A DNA stretch of 32,480 nt from a virus, in IMG/VR virus record IMGVR_UViG_3300013126_000132, positions 1 to 32,480 of that record; one strand, written 5' to 3'. The translations under genes were made by a program, and so were the position numbers. This document shows positions 26,402 through 32,162 of the stretch, piece by piece (the stretch's first letter is position 1; the number at the start of each line of letters is the position of its first letter). The notes below the pieces were generated by a model. That model did no database searches. It was given only the letters and a program-made list of their open reading frames with translations, and was not told the origin of the DNA.

Positions 26402-26602
26402 ATGGGCGAGTTCATCAACATCGCTTGTTCAATCGGCGTTGACCCTGTCAACGCTACAACTGAGACCATGCTGGACGCAGCACGTGAATTGGTTGAGTTG
26501 GAAAAGCAGATTGCTGCTGCCAAGGCGCAGTTGTGCAAGACTCTTACTGATCGTAAGGGTTTTGTCGACAACGTCCTTGTTCAGCTTTTGCCGACCATCT
26601 AA
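26402..26602 (+). CDS. Small hypothetical protein
   Basis: 66 aa, MGEFINIACSIGVDPVNATT, RBS GAAAGGGGGC. Mostly helical, near neutral charge, with a helix-rich LDAARELVELEKQIAAAKAQ. It has its own promoter and terminator. No family recognised. Confidence 0.55.
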   Translation: MGEFINIACSIGVDPVNATTETMLDAARELVELEKQIAAAKAQLCKTLTDRKGFVDNVLVQLLPTI

Positions 26603-26620
26603 GTAAGTAAGTAATCTAGC

Positions 26621-26647
26621 TGTGACCACTCTTGCGGGGTGGTCACA
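26621..26647 (+). terminator. Hairpin terminator, unit 2
   Basis: TGTGACCAC ... GTGGTCACA, nine pairs. Confidence 0.6.
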
Positions 26648-26664
26648 CTAGTGGACTTTATATG

Positions 26665-26675
26665 TATATAAATAT
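26665..26675 (+). promoter_or_regulatory. Late-type promoter 3, TATATAAATAT
   Basis: Exact core; it drives a stretch without a gene (26681-26776). Confidence 0.6.
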
Positions 26676-26680
26676 GTTGA

Positions 26681-26776
26681 TAGCATGTTTGTTTACACTT
26701 CATCCTGCGTGATGATGGCCCCGAAATAGGATAGGGGAAGGTGGTGACATGCCCGTAGAGTAATAACGTTACTCTA
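26681..26776 (+). ncRNA. Candidate structured non-coding RNA 1
   Basis: Between promoter 3 and a terminal hairpin there is no credible ORF. GCATGT near the 5' end pairs with ACATGC near the 3' end. Inside, CACTTC can pair with GAAG-GTG, and CCCC...GGGG and CATC...GATG form smaller hairpins: a closed multi-arm RNA of ~75 nt. It has no T-loop or CCA, so it is not a canonical tRNA. Confidence 0.4.
26756..26776 (+). terminator. Hairpin terminator, RNA unit 1
   Basis: TAGAGTAA/TTACTCTA with a five-base loop. Confidence 0.5.
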
Positions 26777-26789
26777 TTGGTTTTATATT

Positions 26790-26800
26790 TATATAAATAT
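26790..26800 (+). promoter_or_regulatory. Late-type promoter 4, TATATAAATAT
   Basis: Exact core preceded by TTTTATATT, 35 nt before the 26835 start. Confidence 0.6.
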
Positions 26801-26834
26801 TTTCTTGCCTATCTCTTCCTGAAAGGAGGCTCTT

Positions 26835-26978
26835 ATGAGTTATTGGCAAGCCTACAAGAAGGTCACTTCGACTAACTTGAAGGTCTTTGGTGTGGTAGCG
26901 CTTGTTGCCCTTGTGGCAGCTGCCCTCTCACCCAGGGTCCGTCGAGAAGTCGAAGCCTTCATCGGCAAGAAGTTCTAG
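26835..26978 (+). CDS. Small single-pass membrane protein
   Basis: 47 aa with consensus RBS GAAAGGAGGC. MSYWQAYKKVTSTNLK leads to one hydrophobic helix (VFGVVALVALVAAAL) and a basic tail SPRVRREVEAFIGKKF. The layout suits an inner-membrane peptide such as a holin-like or superinfection protein, but function is not shown. Confidence 0.6.
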   Translation: MSYWQAYKKVTSTNLKVFGVVALVALVAAALSPRVRREVEAFIGKKF

Positions 26979-26984
26979 GTGATT

Positions 26985-27004
26985 CCCGGTCCGTAAGGAC
27001 TGGG
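26985..27004 (+). terminator. Hairpin terminator, unit 4
   Basis: CCCGGTCC-GTAA-GGACTGGG, eight pairs with one G-U. Confidence 0.6.
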
Positions 27005-27021
27005 TTCATCTACTTTATATA

Positions 27022-27032
27022 TATATAAATTT
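27022..27032 (+). promoter_or_regulatory. Late-type promoter 5, TATATAAATTT variant
   Basis: Variant TATATAAATTTTGGCTTG, shared with promoter 10; both drive non-coding units. Confidence 0.55.
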
Positions 27033-27168
27033 TGGCTTGGGTCTGGGCAACCCACACGTCATTGCGACCCATTGGTGGAGATTTGTGACTGCTTTGCAGC
27101 TCATCTCACAGTACCATGTACCGCACGACGCATTGCTCTAGGAGAAAGCTACCCCTTTGTGGGTAGTT
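27033..27168 (+). ncRNA. Candidate structured non-coding RNA 2
   Basis: No ORF with a ribosome site. It contains TTGGGTCTGGG, also present in RNA 4. A long hairpin TGGT-GGAGAT ... ATCTC-...-ACCA encloses CTGC-TTT-GCAG. It ends with CTACCC/GGGTAG. Confidence 0.4.
27147..27168 (+). terminator. Hairpin terminator, RNA unit 2
   Basis: CTACCC ... GGGTAG, six G/C-rich pairs before promoter 6. Confidence 0.5.
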
Positions 27169-27186
27169 AGTAACCTATTTTATATT

Positions 27187-27197
27187 TATATAAATAT
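27187..27197 (+). promoter_or_regulatory. Late-type promoter 6, TATATAAATAT
   Basis: Exact core followed by TTTGCATGC. The leader carries GCGGTATGTCCCGC, as in the 28282 leader. Confidence 0.6.
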
Positions 27198-27230
27198 TTT
27201 GCATGCGGTATGTCCCGCGGGAGGTAATTT

Positions 27231-27407
27231 ATGTACAATCCGTATGATTCTTTGCTTGGTGATCTTCTTCGTTTCGTGTGTGAGAATCCACACGTTGCGA
27301 AAGATGTCCTTGCCGCTATTGATTTCCTTAAGCCTGGGGAGATCCTTCAGATGTTTGATGAAGAAGTCGCGTCGCCAGACTCTGATGAAGAACTCACACC
27401 TTTTTAG
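27231..27407 (+). CDS. Small acidic hypothetical protein
   Basis: 58 aa, MYNPYDSLLGDLLRFVCENP, with GGGAGGTAATTT before the ATG. Acidic C-terminus (MFDEEVASPDSDEELTPF). The stop codon lies inside the terminator hairpin. Function unknown. Confidence 0.6.
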   Translation: MYNPYDSLLGDLLRFVCENPHVAKDVLAAIDFLKPGEILQMFDEEVASPDSDEELTPF

Positions 27408-27420
27408 GTGTGGGTTTTTT
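27395..27420 (+). terminator. Intrinsic terminator overlapping the stop codon
   Basis: CACACC-TTTTTA-GGTGTG followed by a T run. Confidence 0.75.
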
Positions 27421-27433
27421 CATTTTATATATA

Positions 27434-27444
27434 TATATAAATAT
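27434..27444 (+). promoter_or_regulatory. Late-type promoter 7, TATATAAATAT
   Basis: Exact core inside an AT repeat, followed by TTTGCATGCG. Confidence 0.6.
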
Positions 27445-27479
27445 TTTGCATGCGCACTTTCTCGAGAAAGGAGATTCGT

Positions 27480-27656
27480 ATGCGTAGCAAGAAAGAGCAG
27501 CAAGCTCGACTTGCGGAGCTTCGCAAGAAAGCTGAAGCCGCTGGCACTCGCCACGGTCAAGCGATCCGCAGAGCACGTATCACGACAGGCCAGGCCGTTC
27601 AGGCTGCAGCCGTCACGTCGTGGTCGTTCGTCCGCAAGACCGCAACCAACGCCTAA
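27480..27656 (+). CDS. Small basic helical protein, copy 2 of a duplicated unit
   Basis: 58 aa from ATG 27480, chosen for its RBS GAGAAAGGAGATTC. MRSKKEQQARLAELRKKAEA resembles the 26070 protein, including the middle HGQAIRRARITTGQAVQ. The same GTGACTTCCTAGCCC sequence starts both downstream terminators, so gene and terminator were duplicated together. Confidence 0.65.
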   Translation: MRSKKEQQARLAELRKKAEAAGTRHGQAIRRARITTGQAVQAAAVTSWSFVRKTATNA

Positions 27657-27663
27657 GTGACTT

Positions 27664-27683
27664 CCTAGCCCGCAAGGGCTAGG
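27664..27683 (+). terminator. Hairpin terminator, unit 7
   Basis: CCTAGCCC-GCAA-GGGCTAGG, the same stem as at 26299. Confidence 0.65.
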
Positions 27684-27700
27684 GGTTACCATTTTATATT

Positions 27701-27711
27701 TATATAAATAT
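27701..27711 (+). promoter_or_regulatory. Late-type promoter 8, TATATAAATAT
   Basis: Exact core, 35 nt before the 27746 start. Confidence 0.6.
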
Positions 27712-27745
27712 ATCGCTGCCAAGTTCACTGTCGAAAGGAGACATT

Positions 27746-27952
27746 GTGGCTTACCAAAGCTGGCACACAAACTGTAAGTTTGATGGTTGCACTGTTCGTC
27801 TGCGTGCGGGTCAAGGACATTATGTCTGCGACCCACATCCTCGAGCTTTGTGCGATGAGCATTTTGCTCAGGTTGCGCAGATGCGCAAGAATGCGCGACG
27901 CAAGAAGCGCATTTCTGCCATGCAACCGCATCTGCCTATGGAAGGGATTTAA
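27746..27952 (+). CDS. Small Cys/His-rich basic protein
   Basis: 68 aa from GTG 27746, chosen because GAAAGGAGACATT precedes it. CKFDGC, YVCDPHPRALCDEH give a four-Cys plus His set that probably binds zinc; the C-terminal half is strongly basic (MRKNARRKKRISAM). Possible nucleic-acid binding. No in-frame CGG. Confidence 0.6.
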   Translation: MAYQSWHTNCKFDGCTVRLRAGQGHYVCDPHPRALCDEHFAQVAQMRKNARRKKRISAMQPHLPMEGI

Positions 27953-27964
27953 CCGCAAGGTTAA
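27949..27964 (+). terminator. Hairpin terminator, unit 8
   Basis: TTAACC-GCAA-GGTTAA across the stop codon. Confidence 0.5.
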
Positions 27965-27983
27965 GTCTCTTTCATTTTATATT

Positions 27984-27994
27984 TATATAAATAT
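27984..27994 (+). promoter_or_regulatory. Late-type promoter 9, TATATAAATAT
   Basis: Exact core followed by ATGCTTGAG; it drives a stretch without a gene. Confidence 0.6.
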
Positions 27995-28095
27995 ATGCTT
28001 GAGCTTCTAGCAACCCCCACACGCAATGAGAGTGTGGATCAGTGGCCACTCATAGCTTAACTAGCTGTCTTTCCGTCGACGGAAGGACAGACTAG
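27995..28095 (+). ncRNA. Candidate structured non-coding RNA 3
   Basis: No ORF with a ribosome site. It holds a CCACAC ... GTGTGG hairpin, the palindrome AGTGGCCACT and a strong terminator. The whole 328-nt gap 27953-28281 is filled by RNAs 3 and 4. Confidence 0.35.
28061..28095 (+). terminator. Hairpin terminator, RNA unit 3
   Basis: CTGTC-T-TTCC-GTCGAC-GGAA-G-GACAG, flanked by CTAG on both sides. Confidence 0.65.
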
Positions 28096-28109
28096 TTTAT
28101 TTTTATATC

Positions 28110-28120
28110 TATATAAATTT
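28110..28120 (+). promoter_or_regulatory. Late-type promoter 10, TATATAAATTT variant
   Basis: Same variant as promoter 5 (TATATAAATTTTGGCTTG). Confidence 0.55.
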
Positions 28121-28227
28121 TGGCTTGCGAGATGGAACTAACCATTACACTATCAGGGTACGTGTAACTAGTTGGGTCTGGGAATCGCTCGTTACTGACA
28201 TGCACCAATGAGCATGTCAAAGTAACG
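28121..28227 (+). ncRNA. Candidate structured non-coding RNA 4
   Basis: No ORF. A hairpin AACTA ... TTACAC-loop-GTGTAA ... TAGTT is followed by TTGGGTCTGGG, the 11-mer shared with RNA 2. GCGA near the 5' end can pair with TCGC beyond it. A very stable terminator ends the unit. Confidence 0.4.
28191..28226 (+). terminator. Hairpin terminator, RNA unit 4
   Basis: GTTACTGACATGC pairs with GCATGTCA-AGTAAC around a short loop, followed by a T-rich stretch. Confidence 0.7.
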
Positions 28228-28238
28228 TTATTTTATAT

Positions 28239-28249
28239 TATATAAATAT
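28239..28249 (+). promoter_or_regulatory. Late-type promoter 11, TATATAAATAT
   Basis: Exact core. The leader repeats GCGGTATGTCCCGC of the 27231 unit. Confidence 0.6.
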
Positions 28250-28281
28250 ATGCTTGCGGTATGTCCCGCCGGAGGTAACTC

Positions 28282-28419
28282 ATGTTCACATGTGGCAAAT
28301 GCCGCACTCAGAATGTTGCTGAAGCAAAGCGTTGCACGACCATTGACATGGTTCGTGCTCACTATGCTGGCAGCAAGCCTGCAGTGAAGCGTCCTAGGAA
28401 GGTTCAGGCGAAAGCCTGA
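28282..28419 (+). CDS. Small zinc-knuckle-like basic protein
   Basis: 45 aa, MFTCGKCRTQNVAEAKRCTT, with CGGAGGTAACTC before the ATG. CGKC plus a third Cys at residue 18 and a very basic tail (VKRPRKVQAKA). Probably binds nucleic acid. The stop codon lies in a TCAGGC/GCCTGA terminator. Confidence 0.55.
   Translation: MFTCGKCRTQNVAEAKRCTTIDMVRAHYAGSKPAVKRPRKVQAKA
28404..28419 (+). terminator. Hairpin terminator, unit 11
   Basis: TCAGGC-GAAA-GCCTGA with a GNRA-type loop. Confidence 0.5.
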
Positions 28420-28546
28420 GTCTTCTCATTTTATATTACTTTATTATATTATATATCTTTAAATTATTGCAAGCATCGACTCAACGCACGAGTCAATGTC
28501 GGTTTGTAGCAGAACACCGTTAAGTTCTGCTAGATTGCGAGACTCA

Positions 28547-28903
28547 ATGTCTTCAATGTTCAAGTTTGCGGTGAACTTCATCGCAAAGGAACCAAGCGTG
28601 AACGGTGACTACACCGTTCTGCTCAACCCAATCGGCGCTGCGCCGAGCTTCACCCGACGCCCTGGCTGCTCGGTGACCTGGAAACTCTGGCTTCCTGCCG
28701 AGAAGGTCACTGAGTGGAACGAGCTGTTCGCTGAAGCTGAGAGCAAGTCGAATCACAAGCTTTTCGTCACTGGCGAATGGCTTGTTTCCGACGGTAAGTC
28801 GAATGACGCATCCAAGCAGGTTAACACCCTCAGAGCCTTGACCAAGGTTCTTAAGGAAGTTCGCCCTGCTTTGGTCGTGCCGTCACAGACCGACCTGCTC
28901 TAA
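28547..28903 (+). CDS. Hypothetical protein, possibly OB-fold
   Basis: 118 aa from ATG 28547, or 115 from ATG 28556. MSSMFKFAVNFIAKEPSVNG; beta-rich N-terminal two thirds, then a helix (VNTLRALTKVLKEVRP). Size and strand content would suit a small single-stranded DNA-binding protein, but no signature is recognised. The upstream promoter is a degenerate TATATCTTTAAAT. No ribosome site stands out. No in-frame CGG. Confidence 0.55.
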   Translation: MSSMFKFAVNFIAKEPSVNGDYTVLLNPIGAAPSFTRRPGCSVTWKLWLPAEKVTEWNELFAEAESKSNHKLFVTGEWLVSDGKSNDASKQVNTLRALTKVLKEVRPALVVPSQTDLL

Positions 28904-28923
28904 GCAGACCCGATTGCTGCCCC

Positions 28924-28954
28924 AAGAGTTCCACCACGCAAGTGGTGGACTCTT
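28924..28954 (+). terminator. Strong hairpin terminator
   Basis: AAGAGT-TCCACCAC-GCAA-GTGGTGGA-CTCTT. Confidence 0.7.
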
Positions 28955-29100
28955 AAGGGTTATATTATATTAAGCCATTTATATTACTTAAGTTTTATAG
29001 TTTTATATTTATATATTCTAAATGATACCGCGCCCTTGGTTTCTCATAGAACCTTAGGGCTTTCACACCTACCACACTATCCATAGATTAGGAGAATCTC

Positions 29101-29529
29101 ATGGCTACCATACAAGTCAACGCACCCAGCGTTAACAAGACAACCAAAGCATTCGTAGAAGGCAATGGTCGTAGGAAGTTCTTGGCGACCATCGTCAAGA
29201 CCGACCCAGCGAACATCGTCCCTTCGTTTGCCGACAATGTGAAGTCAAGCGTCAGCGTTTGGATTCCTCTCAAGGCTTCTGACAACGACGGAAGCTCATT
29301 CAATCCAGCTGAGCAATTGACCACATTGATTCAGGAAATCAAGAAGGCAGGTAAGGGACAGCGCGTTCATATCGACGCTGTCATCCGAAACTTCTTGATG
29401 GATGAACCCACAATGGGAGAGAACGACATCGTCTATCAGAACCTCACGGTTACTTTGGACGATTCCGCTGCAAAGTCCGTGTCGGTCGTAGCACCGGCAC
29501 CGTGGAGTTTCGCAAGCGCGAATCTCTAG
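29101..29529 (+). CDS. Hypothetical beta-rich protein
   Basis: 142 aa, MATIQVNAPSVNKTTKAFVE, RBS TAGGAGAATCTC. Similar in size and character to the preceding protein: beta-rich, with helical QLTTLIQEIKKAGKGQRVHI in the middle. Single-stranded DNA binding is possible but not shown. It ends before a strong terminator. No in-frame CGG. Confidence 0.6.
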   Translation: MATIQVNAPSVNKTTKAFVEGNGRRKFLATIVKTDPANIVPSFADNVKSSVSVWIPLKASDNDGSSFNPAEQLTTLIQEIKKAGKGQRVHIDAVIRNFLMDEPTMGENDIVYQNLTVTLDDSAAKSVSVVAPAPWSFASANL

Positions 29530-29541
29530 TCGTAACGGTTG

Positions 29542-29569
29542 GGGTAGGCTAGTTCCGTCTAGCCTACCC
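29542..29569 (+). terminator. Strong hairpin terminator
   Basis: GGGTAGGCTAG-TTCCGT-CTAGCCTACCC, eleven pairs. Confidence 0.7.
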
Positions 29570-29615
29570 TACCTGCCCAAGTTTATATTATTATAATCCG
29601 TGAAAGGGACGCAAT

Positions 29616-29864
29616 ATGATGATTAAAGTTCAGACAAAGACATGCATGCATTGCAACCAAGATGGTCATGTCGAAATGACATACGACCAATATAATACAG
29701 GCAAGGCGTTGTACGAAAAAGGCGCATTGATGCAAGAAGCATTTCCCAATCTAAGTTTGGAAATGCGTGAACAATTGATTAGCGGCACCCACCCAGATTG
29801 CTGGGTTGAAATGTGGTCGCCGCGTGAATCACAATACGACGGCGCTGAAGATCACTCTTCTTAA
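29616..29864 (+). CDS. Small Cys-pair protein
   Basis: 82 aa, RBS GAAAGGGACGCAAT. CMHCNQDGHVEMTYDQY near the N-terminus is a CxxC half zinc site; a later HPDCW may complete it. Similar small CxxC-then-Tyr proteins occur in many phages; role unknown. Confidence 0.6.
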   Translation: MMIKVQTKTCMHCNQDGHVEMTYDQYNTGKALYEKGALMQEAFPNLSLEMREQLISGTHPDCWVEMWSPRESQYDGAEDHSS

Positions 29865-29882
29865 GCGCAAGGAGATATCCAA

Positions 29883-30011
29883 ATGAAAACTATACTATTG
29901 ATGCTCTGCTCTTATGCGGCAGGCATCTACACTATGATTATGTTTTGCCGTCGTATGTTCGGTCGAATGACCAAAGAACTACAAGGCACCACATCAAGCC
30001 TATCTAAATGA
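29883..30011 (+). CDS. Small membrane-anchored protein
   Basis: 42 aa, RBS AAGGAGATATCCAA. MKTILLMLCSYAAGIYTMIM is a signal-anchor-like hydrophobic segment, followed by FCRRMFGRMTKEL (basic) and a short polar tail. It starts 18 nt after the previous stop. Function unknown. Confidence 0.55.
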   Translation: MKTILLMLCSYAAGIYTMIMFCRRMFGRMTKELQGTTSSLSK

Positions 30012-30208
30012 TTTGTCTTGTTCGGCTGGGCACCGCAACAAGCAAAACAAAAAGGGGAGTCATCTCAGGAGCGTACGGTCTTAAGCCATTAGTGCTAGAC
30101 GGCTCATTCGCGAGTGCGACCCATCGTCTGGTTTCGGCTTCGTTTTCCCAAAACGAGCACACTCTCTTATCAACCTAATTAAACATTATATTATAAAATA
30201 ATGATTTA
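30012..30208 (+). other. Intergenic stretch without a supported gene
   Basis: About 200 nt. It holds a small hairpin TCGTTTT-CCC-AAAACGA (~30153-30169) and an AT-rich run TATATTATAAAATAATG. I tried to fold 30050-30150 as a tRNA and could not. Confidence 0.4.
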
Positions 30209-30421
30209 ATGTTGGACAAACACCTTTTGCGTGGTGCGTGCGAGGGGGTACCCATATGCTGGAAGTTTAATATTGCCAGGTTATGGGTTTCCCTGCCGTC
30301 AACCAACCAAAATAAATACTATGACGTAACATGCTATCCCACGGATACCGCGTCACTAAACAAAGGTTATATGTATCCTATAAGGATGGACACGCTGTGT
30401 AAGACCATCGACGGGATGTAG
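30209..30421 (+). CDS. Doubtful small ORF
   Basis: 70 aa, MLDKHLLRGACEGVPICWKF. No clear ribosome site. The second half (NKYYDVTCYPTDTASLNKGY) looks protein-like, the first half less so. Kept at low confidence because it fills a 560-nt gap between genes. Confidence 0.3.
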   Translation: MLDKHLLRGACEGVPICWKFNIARLWVSLPSTNQNKYYDVTCYPTDTASLNKGYMYPIRMDTLCKTIDGM

Positions 30422-30576
30422 AACCCACAGTAAGGCACTAGTCAGTTCCTTCAAATGTATGCCATGAAATGTGGTAACATGACTGACTTTCTACTCACAA
30501 TGCCAAACTTGCAAAGTAGCAATTGTGGTTAAAAAAGAATCGTATACCAATATCAACAAATGAAGGAAACAAACCT

Positions 30577-30867
30577 ATGTCAAATATATTACTATATACT
30601 TCAATTTTGTCGGCCGTGGCCAGCGCATCGGTTTGTTCCGTTGTCGCGTATTGGCTACATATCCGCAAAGTTCGTGAACTTATGGAGTCTTTCAATCAAA
30701 CATACCAAGGTATTCTTGGTGTCATTAAAGACGACCCTAAGTACACCGTCAAGGTCAAACCAGTGGTTTCCAACAATCGACCCTACGATTGGGAGACCGA
30801 CGAGAAGTTCGAGGAAATCGTTAAGTTTATTATAACAAAACCTCACGATAACCAAGAACCATCCTAA
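30577..30867 (+). CDS. Small membrane protein
   Basis: 96 aa from ATG 30577 (AAGGAAACAAACCT upstream; chosen over ATG 30523). The N-terminal hydrophobic helix SILSAVASASVCSVVAYWLH is followed by a soluble domain with Lys/Asp/Glu (ILGVIKDDPKYTVKVKPVVS). Single-pass, C-terminus probably cytoplasmic. Unknown function. Confidence 0.6.
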   Translation: MSNILLYTSILSAVASASVCSVVAYWLHIRKVRELMESFNQTYQGILGVIKDDPKYTVKVKPVVSNNRPYDWETDEKFEEIVKFIITKPHDNQEPS

Positions 30868-30924
30868 TTGGTTAAAAAACAAAAAAATCGCGCGACTTCG
30901 CGCAGGTTAAAAGGCGAAAAAACA

Positions 30925-31077
30925 ATGTTAAAACCATCAAACAAATGGAATGACGCAGACCGCCAGGCTTTCCAAGATGGAAATCGCCTGAAGGCCGCCA
31001 CCATTCCTGACAAAAAGAAAGCCCGCAACAAACACGCTTGTCGTGTTCACATTCCTGTAGACCATAATTTCGATTAA
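30925..31077 (+). CDS. Small basic hypothetical protein
   Basis: 50 aa from ATG 30925 (AAAAGGCGA upstream), MLKPSNKWNDADRQAFQDGN. Lys/Arg-rich. A GCGCG/CGCGC hairpin just upstream may end the previous transcript. Unknown function. Confidence 0.5.
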   Translation: MLKPSNKWNDADRQAFQDGNRLKAATIPDKKKARNKHACRVHIPVDHNFD

Positions 31078-31090
31078 TTATCTTAAATCA

Positions 31091-31603
31091 ATGATTGGAG
31101 AACAGGTGAATAACTTTCATATCGCCGGAACCGGCTCGAGAGAGCTGGTTCTGGACAAGAATAAATATGTTATAGTTCTTGACCATCTTACAGGTCTTTT
31201 GTCCAAAGCAAAAGACGAGTATGGTCATAGGCTGATTGTTATCAGCGGGATGGCCGAAGGCTTCGATGAAGCATTGGCCGTTGCGGCAATAACGGTAGAT
31301 GTACCGTTTGTTGCGGCAATTCCCAACAAAACCTATATCGAGTATTACTGGGGCAAAACCAGCATGCTCAAACGCAACAGGACCAACGAGGCCCAAGACA
31401 TCGTGTCCAAGGCGCTTGAAGTCGTCTATGTATGCTCTGGCATATATGGGCCTGACGGTCGTCATTCAAACTTCCATCGTAACGAATGGATGGTCGACCA
31501 TGCCGACGCAGTTTGGGTTTACAACCCCACAACCAAAGGCACCAAACAATGCTACGGTTATGCCACTAAACTAAACAAACCCACATACATCATAGAAAAC
31601 TAA
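31091..31603 (+). CDS. SLOG-superfamily (YspA/DUF1273-like) protein
   Basis: 170 aa, ATG 31091. FHIAGTGSRELVLDKNKYVI opens a Rossmann-like fold; VISGMAEGFDEALAVAAI and the later NEWMVDHADAVWVYNP with GTKQCYGYA match the SLOG nucleotide-binding pattern (GxG/S-R, SGxAxGxD, D-A-x-W). SLOG proteins bind nucleotides or NAD-like ligands and occur in phages and defence systems; the ligand here is unknown. No in-frame CGG despite nine out-of-frame ones. Confidence 0.75.
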   Translation: MIGEQVNNFHIAGTGSRELVLDKNKYVIVLDHLTGLLSKAKDEYGHRLIVISGMAEGFDEALAVAAITVDVPFVAAIPNKTYIEYYWGKTSMLKRNRTNEAQDIVSKALEVVYVCSGIYGPDGRHSNFHRNEWMVDHADAVWVYNPTTKGTKQCYGYATKLNKPTYIIEN

Positions 31604-31627
31604 AAGGTTTACCACTAAAAAGGTAAG

Positions 31628-31645
31628 AGTGCCTGCTATGGCACT
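31628..31645 (+). terminator. Hairpin AGTGCC/GGCACT
   Basis: Six pairs with a six-base loop, followed by TTTAAAT, after the SLOG gene. Confidence 0.5.
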
Positions 31646-31750
31646 TTAAATATGATAGCTTGGCCATTGGTACAAGGGCGACCTAATCGTACTGCCTGGC
31701 ATATGCAGGAAAAGCGTTGTATCAATATGCTTTCACAAAAGGAGAAAAAT

Positions 31751-32095
31751 ATGTTTATATCACACATTCTATTAGACAGCTTTTCCGACCTTGACAAAAT
31801 GCTTTTGGTGGGTAACCACCCCTCGCAAAACTGTTCTATGAGTATTCGGATAGGCGATGTCGAACAGAATAATCTGTTGCACAAGAACAGCGCCCTTGAA
31901 GTAACACTAAACTTCAATCCGAGCAACAAAATCTACAAGAGCATCTTTAAAGGCCACAATATAGCGGAAATCGCCGTCGAGTGGGCTTTCAAGATCGCCA
32001 AGGATTACTTCGAACCTGTAAACAACAAAGATGCGGTTCTTAATCGTATTAAGTCGCAAATCGTTCAGGAGTTATCCGTCATATCCGACAAATAA
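31751..32095 (+). CDS. Hypothetical protein that reads through an in-frame CGG
   Basis: 114 aa from ATG 31751 (AAAGGAGAAAAAT upstream); an in-frame ATG at 31652 would add 33 residues. MFISHILLDSFSDLDKMLLV leads to SMSI-CGG-IGDVEQNNLL and a further ~80 codons of protein-like sequence (EVTLNFNPSNKIYKSIFKGH). Here CGG must be read in the zero frame: the +1 frame meets TAG immediately. This is a counter-example to a universal CGG shift. Function unknown. Confidence 0.6.
   Translation: MFISHILLDSFSDLDKMLLVGNHPSQNCSMSIRIGDVEQNNLLHKNSALEVTLNFNPSNKIYKSIFKGHNIAEIAVEWAFKIAKDYFEPVNNKDAVLNRIKSQIVQELSVISDK
31847..31849 (+). other. In-frame CGG without a shift (exception 1)
   Basis: ATT CGG ATA GGC: the zero frame stays open to 32095; CGGA read as one unit is followed by TAG. 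Confidence 0.7.
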
Positions 32096-32102
32096 CCTTA
32101 AT

Positions 32103-32130
32103 CGTGGGTGGGGCTTGCGCCCTGCCCACG
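32103..32130 (+). terminator. Strong hairpin terminator
   Basis: CGTGGG-TG-GGGC-TTGC-GCCC-TG-CCCACG. Confidence 0.65.
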
Positions 32131-32162
32131 ACAGGTCAATATTTTACATAGGAGATAAAATA

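Noticed and set aside
27157-27660. A 167-aa plus-strand ORF across two array units
   Set aside because: It runs through two promoters and a terminator and out of frame with the RBS-supported genes; low-complexity Arg/Ser composition.
26681-28227. Canonical or expanded-loop tRNAs in the gene-less units
   Set aside because: No seven-base-pair acceptor stem, T-loop GTTCRA or CCA end could be found by eye; I see no tRNA in the window.
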